Below are positions 1 to 7,972 of a DNA stretch of 64,000 bases, piece by piece; position 1 is the first letter of the stretch, and every line of letters starts with the position of its first letter. The position numbers and the translations under genes are program-made. Below the pieces are notes generated by a model. That model had not been told where the DNA came from. It saw only the letters and a program-made list of their open reading frames with translations, and made no database searches. Origin of the DNA: Curtobacterium sp. Leaf183. Lineage in GTDB: Bacteria; Actinomycetota; Actinomycetes; Actinomycetales; Microbacteriaceae. The stretch covers positions 135,253 to 199,252 of the forward strand of contig NZ_LMPO01000007.1 in assembly GCF_001424385.1 (NCBI RefSeq), written 5' to 3'.

Positions 1-873
1 CGGCTCGAGGGGGCGGGTCCGGCCGCCGGTCGCCACGAAGGCCCGACCGGAGCGCTGTGCGAAGGCGGCGTCCGATCGCGGAAGCCACAGGGGCAGGGAG
101 CGGGGGCCGGCCCAGTAGCGGACGTCACGGTCGAGGAGCACGTCGTCCTCGACCTCGACCAGCTCGGTGTCGTGGCCGGCTGTGCGCGTGGGGCCGGCTG
201 TGCTCGTCGTCACCTGTCGGAGGAAGTCGGCGAGGGGGACCGCCGGGCCGACCGCGTTCACGATGCCCGTCTGCCCGGTGCGACCGGCGTGGCCGATCCA
301 GGCGGCCAGGTCAGCGACGTCGATGACCTGGACGGAGCGCCCCGCGGTCGTCGGCGACAGGACCCGTCCGCCCAGGCTCAGTCGCGCCGGCCAGTAGCCG
401 AACCGGTCGCTCGGGTCCCCCGGCCCGACGACCAGACCCGGGCGGCCGATCAGCAGCCGGGAGCCCAGACGGGCGGCGCTGCTGCGCTCGGCGCTGACCT
501 TCGCGTCCGCGTACTGCGCCAGGTCGCGTGGCTCGACCAGGGTCGCGGTCTCGTCGGCGTCGGGCTGGTCGTTGCGGGCGTACACCGAGACGGTCGACAC
601 GAGTGTCCAGTGCGCGGCCCGGTCGGCGAGGGCGTCCAGGGCCGGCTCGACCAGGTCCGGGTCGGCCGAGAGCTCGACGACCTCGTCCCAGTCCCCACGA
701 ACACCGTCGTACGCCCCGGATGCCCGACGGTCCGCCCGGACGAGGTGCGCTCCCTCGGGCACCTCGCCGGACGTCCCCCGCGCCAGACAGGTGACGTCCG
801 TCCCCGCAGCGAGCATGTCGCGCACGACCGCGCGTCCCAGCCATCCCGTCCCACCCAGCACCAGAGCCCGCAT
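1..873 (-). CDS. NAD-dependent epimerase/reductase-like protein (3' end cut by window)
   Basis: The frame is open from the ATG at 873 to the window edge (291 codons, no stop), so the C-terminus is missing. It opens with a Rossmann nucleotide-binding motif GGTGWLG at residues 7-13 directly after a beta strand (MRALVL). Later come a VSTVSVYA-type strand and a VQVIDVADLAAWI segment, both typical of atypical (extended) short-chain dehydrogenases related to isoflavone reductase and NAD-dependent epimerase. The substrate cannot be predicted. It lies 60 bp downstream of the next SDR in the same direction and may share its transcript. Confidence 0.85.
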   Translation of the reverse strand, partial: MRALVLGGTGWLGRAVVRDMLAAGTDVTCLARGTSGEVPEGAHLVRADRRASGAYDGVRGDWDEVVELSADPDLVEPALDALADRAAHWTLVSTVSVYARNDQPDADETATLVEPRDLAQYADAKVSAERSSAARLGSRLLIGRPGLVVGPGDPSDRFGYWPARLSLGGRVLSPTTAGRSVQVIDVADLAAWIGHAGRTGQTGIVNAVGPAVPLADFLRQVTTSTAGPTRTAGHDTELVEVEDDVLLDRDVRYWAGPRSLPLWLPRSDAAFAQRSGRAFVATGGRTRPLEP

Positions 874-933
874 CCAGCCAGTCAATCGTCCACGCGCACG
901 CGGCGGGCTCGTGTCCGCTCTGGGCGGATGCAG

Positions 934-1902
934 TCAGCTCGCTGCGGTCAGCTCGTCCGACACCGCCCACAGGCGTTCGGCCGCCTCGGGGTCGAGCGCC
1001 CACGCCTTGACCCCGTGCGGGTGCTCGACGAGCGTCGCGGTGTCCGGGACCGTGTACGCCTCGTTGCCGTCGTCCAGGTAGTGCCCGCCGGTGTGGGCGA
1101 ACTCGGGCGCGACCGCGGCGACCATCGTCGTCGCGGCACCCTGCTCCACGGACTTGTACGCGAACGCACCGGCGGCCTCGGCGGCTGCGAGCGACGCCCG
1201 TTGCGCCGCACTGAAGTTCCGCTGGAGCCCGGTCACGATCCCGCCGGGGTTCACGGCGTTCGCGACGATGCCGTCGTCGGCCCAGCGCCGGGTGGCCGCG
1301 ACGGTGAACAGGACGTTCGCGGTCTTCGCCTGCGCGTAGGCGATCTGGGGGTCGTAGTCGCGCCGGGTGAAGTCGAGGTCCTCGAAGTCGACCCCGGCAC
1401 GCATGTGCGCGGTGGAACTCAGGACGACGACGCGGGCACCGTCGCGTTCGGCCGCGCCGGTGGCGAGTGCCGCACGCAGACCTCGGGCGAGGGCGTGGTG
1501 ACCCAGGTGGTTCGTCGCGAACTGCAGCTCGCGGCCGTCGACCGTCCGCTCGAGTCCGGACGTGACCACGCCGGCGTTGTTCACGAGCAGGTGCAGGGGC
1601 TCCGTCCACCCGTCGACGAAGCCGGCGACGGAACCGCGATCGGCCAGGTCGAGCACGCGGACGTCCGGCTGTCGTCCGGTCTCCCGCGCGATCGCCTCGG
1701 CCACGGTCGCGCCGGCGGTCGTGTCCCGCACCGCGAGCGTGACGGTGGCGCCGGCGGCAGTGAGGGCACGAGCCGTCTCCACGCCGAGACCGGACGAGGC
1801 GCCGGTGACGACCGCACGGAGGCCGGTGAGGTCCACGTCGACGAGCACGTCGGCGGCCGTGGACCCGGCGTCGAACCGGGTGTGGATGCGGGTGTCGGTC
1901 AT
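934..1902 (-). CDS. short-chain dehydrogenase/reductase (retinol-dehydrogenase-like)
   Basis: A 322-residue cytosolic oxidoreductase of the classical SDR family. The cofactor motif TGASSGLG is at residues 33-40, NNAG at 108-111, a catalytic serine at 162-163 and the YxxxK pair at Y189/K193. Its extra length and the NHLGHHAL segment resemble the retinol-dehydrogenase/WW-domain-oxidoreductase-like subgroup. I chose the ATG at 1902 because TACAGT lies 7 nt upstream of it on the minus strand, a leaderless promoter arrangement; a longer reading frame upstream would run through the divergent TetR gene. The divergent TetR regulator is the obvious controller. The substrate is unknown. Confidence 0.93.
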   Translation of the reverse strand: MTDTRIHTRFDAGSTAADVLVDVDLTGLRAVVTGASSGLGVETARALTAAGATVTLAVRDTTAGATVAEAIARETGRQPDVRVLDLADRGSVAGFVDGWTEPLHLLVNNAGVVTSGLERTVDGRELQFATNHLGHHALARGLRAALATGAAERDGARVVVLSSTAHMRAGVDFEDLDFTRRDYDPQIAYAQAKTANVLFTVAATRRWADDGIVANAVNPGGIVTGLQRNFSAAQRASLAAAEAAGAFAYKSVEQGAATTMVAAVAPEFAHTGGHYLDDGNEAYTVPDTATLVEHPHGVKAWALDPEAAERLWAVSDELTAAS

Positions 1903-1909
1903 GCAGCTG

Positions 1910-1960
1910 ACTGTACACGCTGAACAAGAACTGTCTAGTGCGTCTCCCGCGCGGTAGGGT
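1910..1960. promoter_or_regulatory. divergent promoter region between SDR and TetR genes
   Basis: On the minus strand TAGACA, a 16 bp spacer and TACAGT (1910-1915) precede the SDR start by 7 nt. On the plus strand TAGGGT (1955-1960) precedes the TetR ATG by 7 nt. Both -35 regions fall on the shared CTGTCTAG segment at about 1931-1938, so a repressor bound there would block both genes. Confidence 0.55.
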
Positions 1961-1967
1961 CGATCGC

Positions 1968-2516
1968 ATGAGCGACACCACGGCACCCGCGGACACCGGT
2001 CGCCGTCATGCCGTGCTCGAGACCGCACTCGACGTGTTCGCCCGCACCGGCTACCGCGCCACCTCGATGGACGCCGTCGCACGCGCGGCGCGGATCTCGC
2101 GACCCGGGCTGTACTTCCTGTTCGCGTCGAAGCAGGCCCTGTTCCGCGAAGCAGCCATCCACGTGCTGTCGCGCGACCTGACAGCCATCGAGCAGATCCT
2201 GGGCGACGCCGGACGCCCCGTCGACGAGCGCGTGCTCGAGGCGTTCGACCGGTGGGCCGGGCGCTACGTCGGCGGGATGGTGCACGACGTCCCGACCGTG
2301 CTCGAGGACAACCACGACCTGGTCGACGACAGCGTCCGCCAGGCGCCAGCCGTGTTCGAGACCATGCTCACCACGGCCCTGACCGGCCACGTCGACGACG
2401 CACCGGCCGTCGCACGGGCCCTGTGCAGTGTGTCGGTGGGGCTGAAGCACCAGGTACGCACCCGTGACGCCTACCGCGAGCGGCTCGCGTCGGCGATCGG
2501 TCTCCTGGTGCGCTGA
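1968..2516 (+). CDS. TetR/AcrR family transcriptional regulator
   Basis: A 182-residue TetR-family repressor. The N-terminal helix-turn-helix spans about residues 13-60 and contains the diagnostic block FARTGYRATSMDAVARAA followed by GLYFLFASKQALF. The C-terminal ligand-binding domain is generic. The ATG at 1968 fits the TAGGGT box 7 nt upstream. It is divergent from the SDR, which is the usual target arrangement for this family, and its stop codon directly abuts the stop of the convergent FAD monooxygenase gene. The ligand is not predictable. Confidence 0.93.
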   Translation: MSDTTAPADTGRRHAVLETALDVFARTGYRATSMDAVARAARISRPGLYFLFASKQALFREAAIHVLSRDLTAIEQILGDAGRPVDERVLEAFDRWAGRYVGGMVHDVPTVLEDNHDLVDDSVRQAPAVFETMLTTALTGHVDDAPAVARALCSVSVGLKHQVRTRDAYRERLASAIGLLVR

Positions 2517-3725
2517 TCAGCGCTCCAGGTGCCGGTAGTCGGGCAGGTCGACGGCCTCGGCGGGCGGGGTGAACAGGCGACCGGCGATCCTGCCGACGAC
2601 CGGCGACGCCCCGACCCGCACCGCCAGGCCGAACGCCGTGACGCCGGCGCGGGTGACCGGGTTCGCGAGCCGTGGGGTCCCCGGCGGGAGCTGCTGCGCC
2701 CGCTCGACCCAGGGGCGCATGACACGCTCGTACCCGGCGAAGGCATCGCGCAGGTCGACGTGTGCGGCGATCTCCCCGGCGAGGACGTAGGCCCCGGCGA
2801 GGGACAGGCTCGTGCCCATGCCGCTGACGGGCGACGCGCAGTACGCGGCGTCGCCGAGCAGCGCCACACGGCCGGAGGACCACCGCGGCGCGCGGACCTG
2901 CGCGATCGACTCGAAGTACAGGTCGTCGGCCAGGTCGATCGCGTCGAGGACCCGCTCGGTCTCCCAGCCCGCACCCGTGAAGACGTCACGCAGGTGGGCG
3001 CGCTGCTCGTCGGGCGAACGCCGCCGCTGCGACCGGGCCCGGTCCCGCGGGGTCACGACGGACAGCGCCGCGCGGATCGTCCCGTGCGGGTCGGGTCGGA
3101 GCATGACGGACCGGCCACCCGGTGCCGAATACCAGCGCCACCAGTCGTCGTCCGTCGCCGTGCGCGGGATCGTTGCCCACGAGGTCTCGAGGCCGAGCGG
3201 GCGGATCTCGGCTTCGTCGCCGAAGACCAGGTCCCGAGTGCTGGACCGCAGACCGTCGGCCGCCACGACCAGGTCGAACCGTTCCTCCTGGCCGTGCTCG
3301 AACGAGACGGCGACGCCGTCCGCGGGGTCGTCGCGGAGGGCGGTGACCCGGTCGCCGTACCGGTACTCGGTGTCGCCCGCGGTGCGCTGCACGAGCAGCG
3401 CCGCGAGGTCGCCGCGCAGGATCTCGAGCTCCGCGGTGGCCCCACCGCTGTCGGACGTCCCGGCGGGGAACTCGGCGCTGGTCACCCCGTTGCGGCCCAC
3501 GAAGCGGGTGCCGACCTCGCCGGTGGTGGCCGCGCGGATGTCGTCCTCGACGCCCATCCGCCGTGCGACCTCGCGCCCGGCTCCGCGGACGTCGACGTTC
3601 TGGCCGCCGAGCCGGAGTTCCGGGGCACGTTCGACGACCGTCGTCTCCCATCCGTACCGGTGGAGCCAGTACGCCAGGGCGGGCCCGGCGATGCTGGCGC
3701 CCGAGATGAGTGCGCGGCGAGCCAT
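2517..3725 (-). CDS. FAD-dependent monooxygenase (PHBH fold)
   Basis: A 402-residue flavoprotein of the p-hydroxybenzoate hydroxylase class. It has a dinucleotide-binding strand with a GASIAG motif at 9-14 and an acidic VVERAPELR end, a DGLRSSTR-type motif in the middle and the FAD ribityl-binding GDAAY block at 291-295. Such enzymes hydroxylate aromatic or polyketide-like substrates, or inactivate drugs such as tetracyclines. The ATG at 3725 leaves a short leader; the reading frame extends 11 codons upstream but into the operator region. It is divergent from a MarR regulator, which suggests induction by a phenolic ligand. The actual substrate is unknown. Confidence 0.92.
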   Translation of the reverse strand: MARRALISGASIAGPALAYWLHRYGWETTVVERAPELRLGGQNVDVRGAGREVARRMGVEDDIRAATTGEVGTRFVGRNGVTSAEFPAGTSDSGGATAELEILRGDLAALLVQRTAGDTEYRYGDRVTALRDDPADGVAVSFEHGQEERFDLVVAADGLRSSTRDLVFGDEAEIRPLGLETSWATIPRTATDDDWWRWYSAPGGRSVMLRPDPHGTIRAALSVVTPRDRARSQRRRSPDEQRAHLRDVFTGAGWETERVLDAIDLADDLYFESIAQVRAPRWSSGRVALLGDAAYCASPVSGMGTSLSLAGAYVLAGEIAAHVDLRDAFAGYERVMRPWVERAQQLPPGTPRLANPVTRAGVTAFGLAVRVGASPVVGRIAGRLFTPPAEAVDLPDYRHLER

Positions 3726-3748
3726 GGTGCCTCCGAAGATAATCAATG

Positions 3749-3761
3749 AGATTGGCAATCT
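3749..3761. promoter_or_regulatory. putative MarR operator (AGATTGGCAATCT)
   Basis: A perfect 6+6 bp inverted repeat, AGATTG/CAATCT around one central base, lies between the divergent monooxygenase and MarR genes. It is 8 bp from the MarR gene's TATCAT -10 box (3769-3774). The AT-rich palindrome stands out in this GC-rich DNA and suits autoregulation plus control of the monooxygenase. Confidence 0.6.
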
Positions 3762-3781
3762 ACACGGGTATCATCGGTGTC

Positions 3782-4297
3782 GTGCATGAGCAGAACCCCT
3801 CGGACCGAGATGACCGGCGGCGTGCGCGTCGCGACGGTCGCCCGATGCCCGACGACGACCTGCGAGCCCGTGTGCAGCAGATCGCCGTCCGGCAGCAGGC
3901 GTTCGAGCGGCACCTCGCGCGCGAGCTCGGGGTCGACGACAACGGGCTCCGGGCCATGGACCACCTGCTGACGTCGGGCCCCTCGACGCCGACCGAGCTC
4001 GCGGACCGGCTCGACATCTCGACGGCTGCCCTGTCGCTCGTGGTGCAACGGCTCGAGCGAGCGGGGCACGTCGACCGCGAGCCGCACCCGCAGGACGGCC
4101 GCAAGGTCGTCATCACCCCCGGCGCCGAGTCAGCGGCCAGGGCGGAAGCACTCGTCGCCCCCCTGATCTCGGGTGTCGAGTCCCTGATCAGCGATCTGAG
4201 CAGCGCCGACTGCGCCGTCGTGCAGTCATTCCTCGACCGCCTGCTCGAGGTGTACGACGAGGCCACTCGGCACGCGGTGCCCGGCGACAGAACCTAG
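3782..4297 (+). CDS. MarR family transcriptional regulator
   Basis: A 171-residue winged-helix regulator. The MarR domain is clear at about residues 55-130: the segment LTSGPSTPTELADRLDIS, the recognition helix ALSLVVQRLERAGHV, and the wing REPHPQDGRKVV ending in ITP. I chose the GTG at 3782 because TATCAT lies 7 nt before it; an ATG at 3845 is the alternative and would remove about 20 charged residues. It is divergent from the FAD monooxygenase with a palindromic operator between them. Its TAG stop codon (4295-4297) doubles as the first half of the next gene's -10 box. Confidence 0.9.
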   Translation: MHEQNPSDRDDRRRARRDGRPMPDDDLRARVQQIAVRQQAFERHLARELGVDDNGLRAMDHLLTSGPSTPTELADRLDISTAALSLVVQRLERAGHVDREPHPQDGRKVVITPGAESAARAEALVAPLISGVESLISDLSSADCAVVQSFLDRLLEVYDEATRHAVPGDRT

Positions 4298-4306
4298 GCT
4301 GGCCGG

Positions 4307-4669
4307 ATGCTCTCCCGACGCGACGCCGCCGTCCGGCTCGACATCCCCCTCGAGATGGCGACCCACCACGGGATCCCCTCGCGACTCAGCGAGGCCGAAC
4401 TCCAGGCGATCGAGCAGGACCCGCCCGCCTGGCTCGTGCAGTCCCGGGCGAACCGGACGGGTTCCAAGAAGGTCTGGGTGCAGCTGGAGTGCGTGGTCTG
4501 CGGGTACGCCGAGACGGCTCGTCCGAAGAAGTGGTGGCCGGACTGGGACCACCTGATGTGCGACTACCACGCGCCGTACCAGGCGCCCGACCCGGTCGCG
4601 GGCTCCACCCGGCACGAGGTCGAGGGCATCGGCAGCCGCTTCGTCGCGCTGGTCGACGAGAAGCGCTAG
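4307..4669 (+). CDS. small conserved protein with zinc-ribbon-like cysteines
   Basis: A 120-residue soluble protein without a recognised function. The N-terminal half begins with RRDAAVRLDIPLEMA and has an ELQAIEQDPPAWL helix. The second half holds CVVCGY (CxxC) and, about 24 residues on, a C-x2-H pair (MCDYH), which could bind one zinc ion. Similar short proteins occur in actinobacteria under DUF5997-type or unnamed families; that assignment is from memory and uncertain. The TAGGCT box at 4295-4300 is 6 nt before the ATG, so the mRNA is probably leaderless. Confidence 0.8.
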   Translation: MLSRRDAAVRLDIPLEMATHHGIPSRLSEAELQAIEQDPPAWLVQSRANRTGSKKVWVQLECVVCGYAETARPKKWWPDWDHLMCDYHAPYQAPDPVAGSTRHEVEGIGSRFVALVDEKR

Positions 4670-4716
4670 CCGGAGGGGCGCTCTGGCTCCGGCACGTCAG
4701 GGGGACCGGGTGCCGA

Positions 4717-5382
4717 TCACCGTCGGGCGTCGTCGGCGGGCAGCTCGGAGAGCCACTCGCTGACGGCCCGTTCGTCCGACCGGGTGACGCGGTGCGTGAC
4801 GGGCAGGACCAGGTGGGTCACCGACGCACCGCCGCTCCGGAGGCGGTCGGCGACGATGAGCCCGTCGTCGCGAGTCCGCCTGGCGTCGTCGCGTCCCTCG
4901 AGCAGCAGGACCGGCACCGACGACGCCACGGGAGCCGGATCGGCACGGAACGGTGCCCGCGGGCGGAGGAGGATGCCCGCCGCGAACCGTTCGGGATGTC
5001 GTTCGAGCAGCGCCGCCGCCATGATCGCGCCGTTCGAGAAGCCCATGACGACCGCGCGACCCGGCACCTCGGTCGAAGCGCCGGCCTGCGCCGCGGTGAC
5101 GAGGGACATGAGCGGCTCGATCCGAGCCATCAGGTCCTCCTCGACCGGGTACAGGTCAGCCCGCCGACGGAAGTGGGCGTACCCGCCGGTCGTCCGGACC
5201 GTTCCGCGGGGAGCGATCTTCGTGGCCGACGGGGCGAGGCGCTCCGCGAGCGGGAGCAGGTCGAGCTCGCTGCCGTCCGACCCGTGCAGGAGGACCCAGG
5301 TCGGTCCCGGGGCCCCCGAACCGTCGACACGCGCGAACGTGTGCCCGTCGACGGTGGTCACGAGGCTGGTGGGTGTGGGCAC
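4717..5382 (-). CDS. alpha/beta hydrolase (phospholipase/carboxylesterase family)
   Basis: A 221-residue serine hydrolase of the dienelactone-hydrolase/carboxylesterase type. LLHGSDGSE near residues 31-39 forms the oxyanion region, GFSNG at 114-118 carries the nucleophile S116, and D165 or D166 (LEGRDD) and H197 complete the triad. No ATG fits the N-terminus; the GTG at 5382 gives the usual family length. The gene lies 32 bp downstream of the beta-lactamase-fold gene in the same direction and could be co-transcribed. Likely a cytosolic esterase of unknown substrate. Confidence 0.9.
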   Translation of the reverse strand: MPTPTSLVTTVDGHTFARVDGSGAPGPTWVLLHGSDGSELDLLPLAERLAPSATKIAPRGTVRTTGGYAHFRRRADLYPVEEDLMARIEPLMSLVTAAQAGASTEVPGRAVVMGFSNGAIMAAALLERHPERFAAGILLRPRAPFRADPAPVASSVPVLLLEGRDDARRTRDDGLIVADRLRSGGASVTHLVLPVTHRVTRSDERAVSEWLSELPADDARR

Positions 5383-5414
5383 AGGTCGATCATGGTCATC
5401 CGCGCGGACGACGT

Positions 5415-6362
5415 CTACCGCAGCGTCAGGGACCCGAGCACTGTGTCGACGCCGGACTCCTCGTTGCTGAGCACGACGACGTCGGTGTCCGTCGCCGGCA
5501 GGTACGCCAGCAGGGACTGGTACCCGGGGTTGTCGCCGGGCACGAACCAGGCGTCCTGCCCCAGCACCCGTCCGAGGAACGTCCCGAACCCGTACGCCCA
5601 CGCCGCGGTCGGGCGCTCGACGGCGTCGGCCTGCTCCATCTGTGCGTGCTGCTGCCACAGCTGCGACGCGAGGTCCGGCCGGAGCAGGGCTCCCTGTCGC
5701 AGCGCCCGGCTGTAGCGCAGCAGGTCCTCGGTCGTCGCCCACAGGTCCCCGCTGCCCGGGAGCGCCGCGAACGCCGGGTGGGGTTCGAGCACCTGTCCGT
5801 CCCGGTGGCCGACCGCGACGGACGGATCGCCGAGGGGGGAACGTCCGGAGGTCGTGGACGTCATCACGGCGGGCCCGAGCACGATCTCGGTCACGAGGTC
5901 GGAGTACCCGCTGCCGGTCGCGGCCTCGACCACGAGCGCGACGACCAGGAACGCTGGCGAGCTGTACCGCCAGTGCTCCCCGGGCGCGGACGTTCGCGGT
6001 GCGGACAGGACCATGGCGACGAGCTCGTCCCGCGGCGGTGGGACCTCGAGGAGCGGCGGGAGCCCGGGGATCTGGCCCCAGTGTCCGATCCCGGAGGTGT
6101 GACTCAGGAGCTGCCGGAGCGTCACCGGTCCCAGGTGCGCCGGCAGCGTCGGCACCCAGCGGGCGATCGGGGCGTCCAGGTCGAGCACACCGCGGCCCAC
6201 CAGGGAGAGGACCACGACCGACATCAGGTGCTTGCTGATCGAGCCCGCCTGGTACCGCTCGTCCGTCTGCCCCCACTCGGCCGTGTCCGACCCGCGCGCG
6301 ACCAGCACGGTGCCGGACCATTCCGGCGGGTCATCGGCGAGGTCGGCGATCCGCACGCTCAC
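5415..6362 (-). CDS. serine hydrolase, beta-lactamase/class C fold
   Basis: A 315-residue member of the beta-lactamase-related (PBP4*/esterase EstB) family. The SxxK nucleophile motif is SISK at 41-44, the YxN equivalent is YSS at 133-135, and a GDNPGYQS segment near 276 occupies the position of the third motif. There is no signal peptide, so it probably acts in the cytoplasm as an esterase or peptidase and not as a drug-resistance beta-lactamase. The GTG start overlaps the TGA of the upstream MOSC gene by 4 bp (GTGA), which indicates translational coupling. Confidence 0.88.
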   Translation of the reverse strand: MSVRIADLADDPPEWSGTVLVARGSDTAEWGQTDERYQAGSISKHLMSVVVLSLVGRGVLDLDAPIARWVPTLPAHLGPVTLRQLLSHTSGIGHWGQIPGLPPLLEVPPPRDELVAMVLSAPRTSAPGEHWRYSSPAFLVVALVVEAATGSGYSDLVTEIVLGPAVMTSTTSGRSPLGDPSVAVGHRDGQVLEPHPAFAALPGSGDLWATTEDLLRYSRALRQGALLRPDLASQLWQQHAQMEQADAVERPTAAWAYGFGTFLGRVLGQDAWFVPGDNPGYQSLLAYLPATDTDVVVLSNEESGVDTVLGSLTLR

Positions 6363-6919
6363 ACCGGTTGCAGCGGCTGGGGCTCGCCAGCGGGCAGCTC
6401 GACGCGGATGCCGTCGCCGGGCCGCACGGTCCCACCGGCCAGGACGATGCTCATCACGCCGCCCTTGCGTTCGACGGAGCCGTCGTCGGCCCGGCCGAGC
6501 ACCGCGCGCAACAGCCCCGGCTCGAAGTCGTTGATCTGCTGACACGGGTTCCGCAGCCCCGTCACCTGGACCCGGGCGGAGTCACCGAGGTGCAGCACGG
6601 TACCGGTGGGCAGGCCGAGCAGGTCGACCCCCCGCGTCGTGACGTTCTCGCCCATCTGCCCCGGCTCGACGTGGAAGTCGGCAGCGGCGACCTCGTCGAA
6701 GACCTCGGCGTGGATCAGGTGCACCTGGCGCAGGTTCGGCTGCGAGGGGTCGCGGGCCACGCGGGAGCGGTGCTGCACGGTCGTCCCCGCATGGGCGTCG
6801 CCCTCGATGCCCCACCCCTCGACCAGGACGACCTCGTCGACGAGCGGTTTGCTGAACCGGTGCTCGCCGTCCCTGCTCACCGCGACGACGCGCGGCCCGT
6901 CTCCCTGTTCCCCGACCAT
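6359..6919 (-). CDS. MOSC domain-containing protein
   Basis: A 186-residue stand-alone MOSC protein, a family related to the C-terminal domain of molybdenum cofactor sulfurase. Characteristic blocks are VEGWGIEGDAHAG, the RQVHLIHAEVFDEV helix, GENVTTRGVDLLGLP and a cysteine in LRNPCQQIN. Such proteins bind molybdopterin or transfer sulfur. The start is set by a good promoter on the minus strand (TTGAGA, 17 bp, CAGGAT) ending 6 nt before the ATG at 6919; a further ATG six codons upstream would lie between the two promoter boxes. Coupled to the downstream beta-lactamase-fold gene. Confidence 0.9.
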   Translation of the reverse strand: MVGEQGDGPRVVAVSRDGEHRFSKPLVDEVVLVEGWGIEGDAHAGTTVQHRSRVARDPSQPNLRQVHLIHAEVFDEVAAADFHVEPGQMGENVTTRGVDLLGLPTGTVLHLGDSARVQVTGLRNPCQQINDFEPGLLRAVLGRADDGSVERKGGVMSIVLAGGTVRPGDGIRVELPAGEPQPLQPV

Positions 6920-6925
6920 GGTCCG

Positions 6926-6954
6926 ATCCTGGCGCATCCACGAGCGACTCTCAA
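6926..6954 (-). promoter_or_regulatory. promoter of the MOSC gene
   Basis: Reading on the minus strand, TTGAGA (6949-6954) and CAGGAT (6926-6931) are separated by exactly 17 bp, and the ATG at 6919 follows 6 nt after the -10 box. This is one of the few places here where both sigma-70-type boxes are clear, and it decides the start codon. Confidence 0.65.
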
Positions 6955-6975
6955 CGGTCTGGGTAGGGTTCGGGC

Positions 6976-7317
6976 ATGGCGGCGCTGGTCCTGCTCCTTG
7001 CGAGCATCGTGGTGCTGCTCGGCACCACGGTCGGCCTCGTCTGGCGGGCGCGGGACCCGAACTGGGTGCGGGACACCGGGCTCGAGCAGAACGCCACTCC
7101 GCGCAGCACCGTCGTCACCTTCGTGCTCGCTGCGCTCTTCGTCGGGGCGGCCGCGCTGATCGGGGTGGTCCTGCTCACCGGCGGCCACGTGCTGGCGGGC
7201 CTGGCGTTCCTCGTCGCGGCAGCGTCTGGTGGCGTCATGACCGGTGTGGGTGTCTGGGTCTTCCGTCAGCGACTGACAGGTTCCCCAGGAGCCGACGACG
7301 ACGACCCGGACGCTTGA
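6976..7317 (+). CDS. small membrane protein, three predicted TM helices
   Basis: A 113-residue protein of unknown function. Hydrophobic segments at about 2-22, 47-68 and 74-96 suggest three membrane spans; a charged loop (RARDPNWVRDTGLEQ) follows the first, and the C-terminus is acidic (GADDDDPDA). The TAGGGT box at 6964-6969 precedes the ATG by 6 nt, so the mRNA is likely leaderless. It is divergent from the MOSC gene. Confidence 0.78.
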   Translation: MAALVLLLASIVVLLGTTVGLVWRARDPNWVRDTGLEQNATPRSTVVTFVLAALFVGAAALIGVVLLTGGHVLAGLAFLVAAASGGVMTGVGVWVFRQRLTGSPGADDDDPDA

Positions 7318-7318
7318 C

Positions 7319-7370
7319 GGACCACGGCACGGACCACGGCACGGACCGCGGCACGGCAGCACGGACCACA
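7319..7370. repeat. 12-bp tandem repeat in a convergent junction
   Basis: GGACCACGGCAC occurs at 7319-7330 and 7331-7342 and, with one change, at 7343-7354; a degenerate remnant continues to about 7370. It fills the gap between the stop codons of the membrane-protein gene and the convergent P-loop gene. No hairpin terminator is visible in the gap. Confidence 0.75.
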
Positions 7371-7380
7371 GCGCGCGGGA

Positions 7381-7881
7381 TCAGCAGCGCCGCAGGATCT
7401 CGTCGACCACGACGTGCAGGGGCCGCGTGGCATCGACGGGCGTCCCGGCCGGAGTGTCCGTACCCGAGGCGTGCAGCTCCTCGACCAGCGCCCGCTCCGC
7501 CGTCCTCCCCCGCCCCGCCCAGTCGTCCGCGGCACGCCGGTCGAGCCTGCCCCGCAGCGTGTCGAGGTCGATCGTCAGCACGAACACGGTGTCGAACAGG
7601 TCGATGAACGCCCCGACGTTCCGGGAACCCCCGCAGAAGAACGTGACCGGCGTCGTGTCGTCGGCGACCATCGCCCGGACCAGCTCGACGTCCCACAGGT
7701 GGTGGTGGTGGGCGTCGGTGCCGGCGACGCCCTCGACGCGGAGGCCCGTTCCGGGGTCCCCCGTGTACGCGAGCTCGCGGTCGCCGTCCACTGCGTGGTG
7801 TCCACGCCGACGCAGCTCACGGCAGACCGAGGACTTCCCGCTGCCGGAGACGCCCTCCACCAGGACGTTGCGTCGGCCCAT
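7381..7881 (-). CDS. P-loop nucleoside/nucleotide kinase-like protein
   Basis: A 166-residue ATP-binding protein with a Walker A motif GVSGSGKSS at 10-18 at the end of the first strand and a DGD motif about 20 residues later, as in adenylate-kinase-like and shikimate-kinase-like P-loop enzymes. A hydrophobic VFVLTIDL strand and an Arg-rich lid (TLRGRLDRRAADDW) follow. The substrate is unknown. The ATG at 7881 has TACGGT 6 nt upstream on the minus strand. It is divergent from the glycosyltransferase operon. Confidence 0.85.
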   Translation of the reverse strand: MGRRNVLVEGVSGSGKSSVCRELRRRGHHAVDGDRELAYTGDPGTGLRVEGVAGTDAHHHHLWDVELVRAMVADDTTPVTFFCGGSRNVGAFIDLFDTVFVLTIDLDTLRGRLDRRAADDWAGRGRTAERALVEELHASGTDTPAGTPVDATRPLHVVVDEILRRC

Positions 7882-7972
7882 GCCTCGACCGTACCGGCCA
7901 GGGCGGATGTGGCGACCGCCTGATCGTCCGAAGGATGACGGGTGCTCAGCACCCCCTTGGTTGGGTGGGTGC

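Noticed and set aside
172..1923. Long plus-strand open frame (583 codons) opposite the epimerase and SDR genes
   Set aside because: It is antisense to two genes with clear catalytic motifs; its translation is Arg/Gly/Val-rich without any domain. Long shadow frames are expected at this GC content. The same reasoning removed the long antisense frames at 2529-3749, 5373-6542, 29932-31500, 46633-48813, 51210-53513, 57376-58746 and 62164-63960.
5415..6362. Beta-lactam resistance enzyme
   Set aside because: The SxxK motif is present, but there is no signal peptide and the gene is coupled to a MOSC gene; it fits esterase/PBP4*-like enzymes better.
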